Below are positions 31,795 through 37,832 of a stretch of 37,832 nt of DNA, one piece after another. The notes beneath the pieces are model-generated. The model was not told the DNA's origin, did not search any database, and worked only from the letters and a program-made list of their open reading frames with translations. Location: positions 1 to 37,832 of the forward strand of contig CAIOFO010000085.1 in NCBI GenBank assembly GCA_903857685.1. Direction: 5' to 3'. How positions within the stretch are numbered: position 1 is the stretch's first letter; each line of letters starts with the position of its first letter. A program made the translations under genes and the position numbers. The DNA comes from an uncultured Alphaproteobacteria bacterium (lineage in GTDB: Bacteria > Pseudomonadota > Alphaproteobacteria > Micropepsales > Micropepsaceae).

Positions 31795-33176
31795 AGCCAG
31801 TTCTGCCAAAGAAAGGATGACAGCTCGAACAGTTCCAGCAGCCGCTCGCTGATGGGCCTGCGCCGCCACATCGCCCGGTCGATCTGCTTGGCCTGACCGA
31901 TATCGGTATCGTACATTTTCTGGAAGTCCTGCGCCGTTGTGCTGCCCAGCACCACGGTGTCGACCTCGTCGTTGAATATGACGCTGCGGGGATCGAAATT
32001 CGAGGACCCAACCGCCGTCCACACCCCGTCCACCGAGGCGGTCTTGGAATGCAGCACTTCATTCTGGATTTCGAAAATCTTGACACCGGCTTCCAGCAGA
32101 TAGCCGTAATGCGACCGCCCGATCGCCAGCGCCATCTTGGAATCGCTGTCGCTGGGCAGCAGCAGCCGCACATCCACGCCGCGCTGCGCCGCGCCAATCA
32201 TGTCTTCCTCTTCCTGGTCCGTCGGCACGAAATAGGCGGCGCTCAGCCAGACATTCTTCTCCGCATTGCGGATGGCGGACAGCAGCGTGACGTAAAAGCG
32301 CGGCGTTCCATTGTCGGGCGTGCTGCCCACGACCCGCACCACATCGCTGCCTTGGGCCGGGACAACGGGAAGATATTTGGACTGCTCGAGGGTCGCGCCT
32401 TTCTGCTGCGACCAGTGCTCCAGGAACAGGGTCTGCAACTGGGCCACCACCGGGCCGTCCACCTCCAGGTCGGTGTCGCGCCAATGCTGGCCCGCCTGGG
32501 CGCTGGAGGCGGACGAACCGGTATGCGAACTTTCATAGGTGGTGCTGAGATTGATGCCGCCGACAATCGCCCGTGCGCCATCCGCCACCAGCATCTTGCG
32601 GTGATCGCGCTTGTTCATGCTGATCGGGTCCAGCGGATTGACGGGATTGAAGTCAACCACATTGATGCCGGCGTCCTTCAGGCGCTTGAGGAATTCCGCC
32701 GGCGTGGCGCTGGAGCCATAGTCGTCATAGAGGATATTGACCTCCACGCCTGCCTGCCGCTTGGCGATCAACAGGTCGCCCAGGTGCTCACCGCCCGATT
32801 CCACATCCTCGAAAATATAATATTCGAGATTGAGGGTGGTCTTGGCGCTCTTGATGGCGGCGAACATGGCGGCAAAGGTCTGCTCGCCATCCACCAGCAG
32901 CCGGGTGGAATTTCCCGCCACCAGGGGTGTCTCGGCGATCGCCTGTTCGATCGCGACGTGCCGCTTGAGGATGCCGGCGTCGCCGGGCTCCGGCGCGATG
33001 CGATCGAGGATCGCCCTGCTCTGCTGGCTGGTCAGCGGCCCGCGGGCGCCCACAATCTGGGTGCCGGCCTGCCCGGCGGGCGTATCATTGACCTTGGGGA
33101 CCCCGGCGCAGCCTGCGATAAGGCCGCAAATCGCCAGGGCAATCGCCGCGCGCATCAAGGACTTTCTTGTAACCAT
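31791..33176 (-). CDS. Phospholipase D/cardiolipin synthase-like lipoprotein
   Basis: A 461-residue lipoprotein with two HKD motifs: His192-x-Lys194-x4-Asp199 (HRKMLVAD) and His376-x-Lys378-x4-Asp383 (HSKTASVD), both complete, so it should be active as a single-chain phosphatidyl transferase or phospholipase D. The N-terminus is a lipoprotein signal with the lipobox LIAGC, Cys23. True cardiolipin synthases are membrane-anchored by helices, so this is a YmdC/ClsC-like variant on the periplasmic side. Start ATG 33176 is chosen from the signal peptide; its ribosome site is weak. The Tat protein downstream is coupled to it. Confidence 0.88.
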   Translation of the reverse strand: MVTRKSLMRAAIALAICGLIAGCAGVPKVNDTPAGQAGTQIVGARGPLTSQQSRAILDRIAPEPGDAGILKRHVAIEQAIAETPLVAGNSTRLLVDGEQTFAAMFAAIKSAKTTLNLEYYIFEDVESGGEHLGDLLIAKRQAGVEVNILYDDYGSSATPAEFLKRLKDAGINVVDFNPVNPLDPISMNKRDHRKMLVADGARAIVGGINLSTTYESSHTGSSASSAQAGQHWRDTDLEVDGPVVAQLQTLFLEHWSQQKGATLEQSKYLPVVPAQGSDVVRVVGSTPDNGTPRFYVTLLSAIRNAEKNVWLSAAYFVPTDQEEEDMIGAAQRGVDVRLLLPSDSDSKMALAIGRSHYGYLLEAGVKIFEIQNEVLHSKTASVDGVWTAVGSSNFDPRSVIFNDEVDTVVLGSTTAQDFQKMYDTDIGQAKQIDRAMWRRRPISERLLELFELSSFLWQNWL

Positions 33177-33303
33177 GTCGTTCAAAATGGCGGCCGGGTA
33201 TCGGGCCTGCCTGCCATAACAGGCCAGAACGAGAAAGGTTCCCTCGCCGCCGCCGGTCTGGGCACGGGCATACGCCATGGCGGAAATACGAGCGATGGAT
33301 GGT

Positions 33304-33384
33304 TCAGGCGTGCCCGGTGATCAGCCAGAGAATAAGAATGATCGGGATCGGCACACCAATAAGCCAAAGACAACCGGATCGCAT
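33304..33384 (-). CDS. 26-residue membrane peptide
   Basis: A tiny gene, ATG 33384 to TGA 33304, giving a single-helix peptide (starts MRSGCLWLIGVPIPII, ends LWLITGHA). Peptides of the form LLWLLGVPIPII are common in Rhizobiales genomes as unannotated small proteins; this is from memory. GGGA lies nine bases upstream, an acceptable but not strong ribosome site. The rest of the 340-base gap (33177-33516) holds no other gene I can support. Confidence 0.5.
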   Translation of the reverse strand: MRSGCLWLIGVPIPIILILWLITGHA

Positions 33385-33516
33385 GTCAATTATCCCGTGA
33401 GAGTCGTGCAACAACGCCCGGCCGCGCCAAGCGTTGCACATTCCGTGAGCGAAACGGAACAAGCGCAGGTGCGAGGGCGTTATCTCGCAGACCGATTCCG
33501 GCGCAAAGGGCTCAAA

Positions 33517-34314
33517 ATGAACACCACCACCGTTTTAAGCGACGACACCATCCTTGTGGCCGAAGAACATCACTTCAACTGGGGCGCCGCCATCGCGGGC
33601 GCCATCGCCGCCACCGCCACCGGCTTTTTCCTTCTCACCCTGGGCTCCGGCGTCGGCCTGGCCCTGGCATCGCCCCAGCACAGCACCGCCTTCCTGACCC
33701 TGGGGGCGATCTATTTCTTCGCTGCCCAGGCATTCGGATTCACGGTGGGCGGCTATCTGGTGGGACGCCTGATCGGCCCTGAAGTCGAAGCCACGAGGGA
33801 AGAAGAATTCCGCGCCGCTGCGCATGGCTTCGTGATGTGGGCTCTCACCATCGTCGCCAGCCTGTTGCTCGTCGGGTTGTCCTCGGTGGTTGCCGGCTCG
33901 ACCCTCTATTCGAGCAGCGCCGCTCGCACAGCCTCGGCGCCAGCCGGCTACTGGGAAGACATGCTGTTTCGCCCGGCGACCAATTCGCCCACCGTCATGG
34001 CCGATAAGGCCGAAGCGGGACGCATCCTGGCGATGGACATTGCTGCGGCAGGCACCAATGACAACGACTCGAACGCGATTGCCCGCCTTGTCGCCGCCGA
34101 CTCAGGCATCTCGATGCCGGCGGCGCTGGACCGGGTCAGCAATGTTGAGAGCCAGATGCGCCAGATGGCCGATACCGCGCGCAAGGCCGCCAGCATCATG
34201 AGTCTATGGACCGCCTTCGCGCTTCTGTTCGGCGCCATTGTGGCGGTTGCTGCGGCGATCTCGTCGCGCTGGATGGATGACAAGATCAGCTTCAGCCTGG
34301 CGCCGCGCCGCTGA
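33517..34314 (+). CDS. PhnA-like membrane protein
   Basis: A 265-residue inner-membrane protein with four or five helices (about 22-45, 55-77, 108-130, 225-248). The opening DDTILVAEEHHFNWGAAIAGAIAAT is typical of the proteins labelled PhnA-like in Rhizobiales; the name is a database habit and there is no phosphonate function shown. The loop at 130-220 is soluble and likely periplasmic. ATG 33517 has AAAGGG six bases upstream. A two-way terminator separates it from the next gene. Confidence 0.75.
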   Translation: MNTTTVLSDDTILVAEEHHFNWGAAIAGAIAATATGFFLLTLGSGVGLALASPQHSTAFLTLGAIYFFAAQAFGFTVGGYLVGRLIGPEVEATREEEFRAAAHGFVMWALTIVASLLLVGLSSVVAGSTLYSSSAARTASAPAGYWEDMLFRPATNSPTVMADKAEAGRILAMDIAAAGTNDNDSNAIARLVAADSGISMPAALDRVSNVESQMRQMADTARKAASIMSLWTAFALLFGAIVAVAAAISSRWMDDKISFSLAPRR

Positions 34315-34323
34315 CAAAATGAA

Positions 34324-34351
34324 AAAACCCGCCGTGGGAGCGGCGGGTTTT
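34324..34351. terminator. Bidirectional hairpin terminator
   Basis: AAAACCCGCCG (34324-34334) pairs with 34341-34351 over a six-base loop, with A and T runs at the two ends. It lies between the convergent PhnA-like and lipoprotein genes and can serve both. Confidence 0.85.
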
Positions 34352-34374
34352 CCAGATCGGCAATGCGGAGCGTA

Positions 34375-34758
34375 TCAGCTCTGCTGCTGCGGCGTGCCGC
34401 TGCTCTTGTGAGTCTTGTGACGGACCTTGTGCTTGTGATGGGGAAGCAGCTTGTTCTCCAGATCGGCGATGCGCTGGTTGGCCTTGAGCAGCCCGGCCTG
34501 GACGCTGGTTGCCTTGCCATCGGCGGTCTGCGCCGCGGTCATGGCGTTGTTGCCGATGCTGGTCGCCTGGTCGGCTTGGCTGCGGGCGTCGGCGGCATGC
34601 TGGTCCGCCGTCATGGCATGGCCGTCGGCGCTGACGGCATGGGCATCGGCGGCATTGGCGGAGTTCTGCGCCAGTTCCACCGACGAACGCGTGGCGCAGC
34701 CCGCCAAGATCAGTGGCACGCCCAGTGCCAGCACCAGGAATGGTTTTGCAATATGCAT
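34375..34758 (-). CDS. Small Ala-rich lipoprotein, Lpp-like
   Basis: A 127-residue lipoprotein: signal MHIAKPFLVLALGVPLILAGC with lipobox LAGC. The mature chain is an Ala-rich coiled coil (NSANAADAHAVSADGHAMTADQHA and ATSIGNNAMTAAQ) with a regular heptad look, ending in a His/Lys-rich tail (HHKHKVRHKTHKSS). It resembles Lpp-type or OprI-type lipoproteins and may link or coat the outer membrane. A 20-base spacing of AGGGAGAGA before the start supports ATG 34758. Not seen elsewhere in the window. Confidence 0.75.
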   Translation of the reverse strand: MHIAKPFLVLALGVPLILAGCATRSSVELAQNSANAADAHAVSADGHAMTADQHAADARSQADQATSIGNNAMTAAQTADGKATSVQAGLLKANQRIADLENKLLPHHKHKVRHKTHKSSGTPQQQS

Positions 34759-35059
34759 TCAGTCTCTCCCTGTTCAGATGACGTGACGCCATTTGGCGGG
34801 GCGCCGCATGGCGCAAATAAGGCGTGTATGTGTTTAAACTTTGTGAACCATGCGGGCCGCCCCATCCCGCAACTGCGAAGTTGGCGCCAAAGCGTACCGA
34901 TGAAATCCCGCCATTGCTGGGCCGCTACAAACAAGCCGATGCGATAAACGCCTCGTTTACAAAGCCCCATGTTTGCATTGGCAAACCGCGGCGATTGGGT
35001 GAAAGGCTGATGCGCAAGGCGCGGCATTGGGGCTGGGCCTTCAGACATTAGAGATAGCG
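34759..35059. other. Intergenic region without a supported gene
   Basis: About 300 bases between the divergent lipoprotein and MORN genes. I see only a short inverted repeat (GCGCC-GCAT-GGCGC, about 34800-34815) and a few AT-rich spots (TGTTTAAACTTTGTG near 34830). An open frame from 34824 to 35051 has no ribosome site and biased, unlikely composition, so I do not call it. Confidence 0.5.
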
Positions 35060-36757
35060 ATGCCGCTGCTCAAAAGAGCGAGTCTGGCCGTGCTCCTGCT
35101 TTGCCTGCCGCGCAGCGCTGGCGCGGCTGAGTCTTCATACTGGGCCAGCGATCCGGCCACCGGCTGCGCCCTGTTCGACGCGGGTTTGCGGCCCGGCGAC
35201 ATGGTGCGCTGGAGCGGAGACTGCAAGGGTGGCCGCGCCGAAGGCGCCGGCACCGCGATTTTCTCCAACAACGGTGTTCCGTTCGAAAGCTACACCGGCA
35301 GCTTCACCGGCGGCGTGGCGGCGGACGGCTCCGTCACCGTCAGCTGGGGCGATGGCTGGAGCTATGATGGCGAGATGGCGCATGGCCGCTTCGACGGCGA
35401 AGGCATCCTGGTCAATGACAAGCACGACCATTTCGAGGGCCTGTGGAACGGCGGCAAGCTGGACGGCATGGGCAGCGTCATTCACGAAAATGGCGAGCGC
35501 TATGACGGTGCCTGGAAAAACGACCTGCCCAACGGCCATGGCATTCTCACCCGCGCCGACGGCAGCAAGCTGGAAGGCGAATTCCGCGACGGCAAATACG
35601 CGCAAGGTCCGGCGGCAGCCCCTCTCGCCGCCACGCTGGTGTCGCTGGACAGCAGGCAGGCTGCCGCGCCAGTTGCGCCGCAAGGCGCCCTTGCCGGACC
35701 CGCCAGGGACGCGCCGGAGCTTTCCCTCTCCGGTCTTACCGGCAAGAAATTGCTGGCGGTGGATGGCGCGGTACTGAACCTGACGGCCATTGAAGGCGGC
35801 ATCGAGCGCGACATCAGCGGCGCGGGCGGCACGTTGGAGAAAACCACCTTCACCTTCATCAATGAAAGATTGGGCACGGTGGCCGCAGACGCTGGTTCCG
35901 GCGCCGCCAATGTCACCGGTTTTTTCCGTGTCACCGGCGACGGCGTGGAAGTGCGCTATGCCGATGGCCGCAGCGAGATCCTCGCCGCCAACAGTGATGG
36001 CGGTGTGCTGCTGCGGCTGGAGGCGTCGGGCGCGCTCCCTGCCTGCCGCAGTTTTTATCCCGCCGGCCACAGTTTCAGCGAGGCGGAAAAGAAAGCGGCG
36101 GTGGCGGAATATGCCAGCCGGCTGGGCCTCGGCGACACCCGGTCCAGCTGTCCTGGAGATATCGCTGCCGCCGCCCCGTCTGCGGCCCCCGCCGCGTCTG
36201 ACGCCAGGCCGCATGCCGAGCGCCGCACCGACCTCAAGCATCCGGCAAAATTCTCGCAGCCGAAATTCACCGGAACGAAATTCGCCGCCGGGACCGAACT
36301 GGCGGCGCTGGCGCCGGTGACGGTGAAGGATTCGGTGGTGCACGCGATTGACGCCACGCCGGCGCTTCCGGCCGGCCCGGCGCCGCAGGACCTGGCCTCG
36401 GCCGCGCCTTCCGGGGATGCCTCCTCCTGCCTGAAGGTGGAAAGCGACGGTCACCATTGGGGCTTCCGCAATGCCTGCGATTTTGCTGTCCAGTTTGCCT
36501 ATTGCCTGGCGGCCGGCGGCGACAACCTCACCGGCTGCGGCAATGGCGGGGTTGCCGGCAGTGTCGCGGCCGGCAGCTTCGGAGCGCTGCTGGCCGACAA
36601 GAGCTTCAGCGAAAGTGATGCCGATCATGATTTTCGCTGGCTGGCCTGGGGCGGCGGCGCCGGGGAAGTGGTGGCCCATCTGGACCGCGCCGATCCGCCC
36701 GCGGGCCGCTGCACGCGCGCCATCGATATCGCCAGCAATCAAGGAGACAGCAAATGA
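35060..36757 (+). CDS. Secreted MORN-repeat protein
   Basis: A 565-residue exported protein: signal MPLLKRASLAVLLLCLPRSA, cut near GAA. Residues about 75-190 hold four to five MORN repeats (YDGEMAHGRFDGEGI, FEGLWNGGKLDGMGS, YDGAWKNDLPNGHGIL, LEGEFRDGKYAQG). The middle is Ala/Pro-rich and low in complexity. The last 120 residues have several cysteines in CLKVESDGHHWGFRNACDFAVQFAYCLA and CGNGG, which look like a separate disulfide domain. ATG 35060 is picked for its signal peptide; its ribosome site is weak. The next secreted gene starts inside its stop (ATGA). Role probably in the envelope. Confidence 0.78.
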   Translation: MPLLKRASLAVLLLCLPRSAGAAESSYWASDPATGCALFDAGLRPGDMVRWSGDCKGGRAEGAGTAIFSNNGVPFESYTGSFTGGVAADGSVTVSWGDGWSYDGEMAHGRFDGEGILVNDKHDHFEGLWNGGKLDGMGSVIHENGERYDGAWKNDLPNGHGILTRADGSKLEGEFRDGKYAQGPAAAPLAATLVSLDSRQAAAPVAPQGALAGPARDAPELSLSGLTGKKLLAVDGAVLNLTAIEGGIERDISGAGGTLEKTTFTFINERLGTVAADAGSGAANVTGFFRVTGDGVEVRYADGRSEILAANSDGGVLLRLEASGALPACRSFYPAGHSFSEAEKKAAVAEYASRLGLGDTRSSCPGDIAAAAPSAAPAASDARPHAERRTDLKHPAKFSQPKFTGTKFAAGTELAALAPVTVKDSVVHAIDATPALPAGPAPQDLASAAPSGDASSCLKVESDGHHWGFRNACDFAVQFAYCLAAGGDNLTGCGNGGVAGSVAAGSFGALLADKSFSESDADHDFRWLAWGGGAGEVVAHLDRADPPAGRCTRAIDIASNQGDSK

Positions 36758-37557
36758 AAAATCTCAGGACCGCGCTTTCCCTGGCAACCCTGCTCGCGAT
36801 GACGGCAGAGGCTTCGGCCGCGGCGCTCTGCGATCCCGGCGCCGCTGCCGCGCTCAAGACGGCGGCGGTGCAGCAGGAACTGATGGTGGCGGGCCTGACC
36901 TGCGGCGACATCAGCGCCTATAACCGCTTTGTCCTGGCCTACCAGCCTGGCCTGCAGAAATCCGACGCCGAGCTGATGACATATTTCCGCGACCGCGACG
37001 GCAGCGAGGCGGGCTATGACAGCTACAAGACCAAGCTCGCCAATCTTGCCGCGGGCAAGAGCGGCGCCGATACCGCGCGCTATTGCGCCAGCGCCGCCCG
37101 CGAATTCGCCGCCGCGACAGCCAAGGGCCAGACGCTGGAGAATTTCGTCAGCACCGACCGCCTCCTGATCGCGGCGCCGGAAGCCTGCGCCGTCCAATAT
37201 GACGTTGTGGATGTCGCGGTGGCCGGCGTGCCCTCGCATGACATGCCGGCCGCGCCTTTCGGCGCGCCGGACAGCGCACCCGTGGCATCGGCGCCTGCCC
37301 GGACCTATCGCGCGCCCGTCACCCGCGCGCCGGATCCGGATCGCCGTGAGGCCTATAATGATCTGCCGCTGCCGCCGCGTTATGTGCGCGGCCGTCCGCA
37401 GCAGGATTGGGACCGCTACGCCCAGGGCGGCGACGGCTATGCCGCCAATCGTGACCCGTCCGGATATGGCTATGGCCCGCCGCCCCCCGATTCCTATGAG
37501 TCCTGGCTGCCGCGTCCGCGCCGCTGGTCCTGGACCAGCGCCTATAACGGCAACTGA
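36754..37557 (+). CDS. Secreted hypothetical protein with Pro/Tyr-rich tail
   Basis: A 267-residue exported protein (signal MKNLRTALSLATLLAMTAEA, cut near ASA/AAL). The first half is helical with four cysteines (ALCDPG, LTCGD, RYCASA, EACAVQ), perhaps two disulfides. From about residue 165 the chain is rich in Pro, Tyr, Asp and Arg (RPQQDWDRYAQGGDGYAAN, PPPPDSYESWLPRPRRW), a disordered or surface-exposed tail. No family recognised. Its ATG overlaps the MORN gene stop (ATGA), so the two are co-translated and may form a pair. Confidence 0.75.
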   Translation: MKNLRTALSLATLLAMTAEASAAALCDPGAAAALKTAAVQQELMVAGLTCGDISAYNRFVLAYQPGLQKSDAELMTYFRDRDGSEAGYDSYKTKLANLAAGKSGADTARYCASAAREFAAATAKGQTLENFVSTDRLLIAAPEACAVQYDVVDVAVAGVPSHDMPAAPFGAPDSAPVASAPARTYRAPVTRAPDPDRREAYNDLPLPPRYVRGRPQQDWDRYAQGGDGYAANRDPSGYGYGPPPPDSYESWLPRPRRWSWTSAYNGN

Positions 37558-37587
37558 CTTGGCCGTGCCGCCATGCTCTAATGAGGC

Positions 37588-37832
37588 ATGATCCCGCTTT
37601 CGGTTCTCGACCTCGCCCCCATCATCCAGGGCGGCACGGCTTCTGACGCGCTGACCAACACGCTCGACCTGGCGCGCCACGCCGAAAAGCTGGGCTATCA
37701 CCGCTACTGGCTGGCCGAACAACACAACAAGCCCGGCATAGCCAGCGCCGCCACCAGCGTTGTGCTCGGCCATGACGCGGGCGGCACAAGCACCATTCGC
37801 GACGGCGCCGGCGGCATCAAGCTGCCCAAACA
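37588..37832 (+). CDS. LLM-class flavin-dependent oxidoreductase (3' end missing)
   Basis: Only the first 81 residues are in the window. They show the luciferase-like monooxygenase opening: [49 protein letters not shown] and [12 protein letters not shown]. This closely fits the single-component LLM class (about 330 residues), which uses FMNH2 or F420-type cofactors to oxidise unknown small molecules. The start is ATG 37588; its ribosome site is weak. Confidence 0.9.
   Translation, partial: MIPLSVLDLAPIIQGGTASDALTNTLDLARHAEKLGYHRYWLAEQHNKPGIASAATSVVLGHDAGGTSTIRDGAGGIKLPK

Noticed and set aside
34824-35051. 75-codon plus-strand frame between lipoprotein and MORN genes
   Set aside because: No ribosome site, no pattern resembling a protein family, and it sits in a divergent promoter region.
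35135-36742. 535-codon minus-strand frame opposite the MORN gene
   Set aside because: Gly/Ala/Arg-rich without motifs; the MORN repeats and signal peptide on the plus strand are decisive.

Overview
The window is a GC-rich, gene-dense bacterial chromosome segment, most likely from an alphaproteobacterium. Signs of this are the GGM-tailed GroEL, the thrS-infC pair, a lipid A glycosylation cluster with a LAB_N protein, DUF3297, DUF1993, DUF6165 and DUF6491-like proteins, and a PhnA-like membrane protein of the type common in Rhizobiales and relatives. I cannot name the genus; a Rhizomicrobium/Micropepsaceae-like soil organism would fit, but that is a guess. I see no phage, plasmid, integrase, insertion sequence or CRISPR array.

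Layout. 1-7,000 is core housekeeping: the 3' end of groEL, DUF3297 and DUF1993 proteins, a Dps ferritin, a tandem pair of small secreted proteins, then thrS and infC (the latter apparently starting at ATA), followed by a cluster of hairpins. 7,000-12,450 (minus strand) holds the most unusual unit: five tightly coupled genes encoding a lysine 2,3-aminomutase-type radical SAM enzyme, two different D-Ala-D-Ala-ligase-like ATP-grasp enzymes, a Cys-cluster metal-binding protein and a threonine dehydratase/serine racemase-fold PLP enzyme. This looks like a small pathway making a beta-amino-acid-containing peptide-like compound; no such product is known to me for this gene set.

12,480-15,900 is an envelope sugar-transfer cluster: an ArnT/PMT-type GT39 divergent from a polyprenyl-phosphate GT2, a LAB_N protein and a four-helix membrane protein. 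It is followed by tRNA-Ser(GGA). 16,085-20,100 (minus) carries a sterol-desaturase-type di-iron hydroxylase, a double CDGSH Fe-S protein, a 54-residue membrane-like protein, a TPR/glycosyltransferase protein and DUF6165, in that transcriptional order.

20,340-30,830 is mostly accessory catabolism and exported enzymes: an AbgB-like M20 amidohydrolase, an Asn-rich secreted protein, two small genes flanking a FixK/FNR-type box, a BNR-repeat protein paired with a MoaD/ThiS protein, a B3 metallo-beta-lactamase-like enzyme, an acetamidase/formamidase, a Tat-exported amidohydrolase and a PQQ-dependent sugar dehydrogenase. 31,000-37,832 is envelope-related: a lipoprotein with two phospholipase D motifs coupled to a Tat-signal protein, a 26-residue membrane peptide, a PhnA-like membrane protein, a small lipoprotein, a MORN-repeat secreted protein coupled to another secreted protein, and the 5' end of a luciferase-like monooxygenase.

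Many gene pairs overlap by four bases (ATGA or GTGA), so translational coupling is a recurring theme and supports the operon assignments. Starts were chosen from Shine-Dalgarno spacing and signal peptides, so several genes begin inside a longer open frame.
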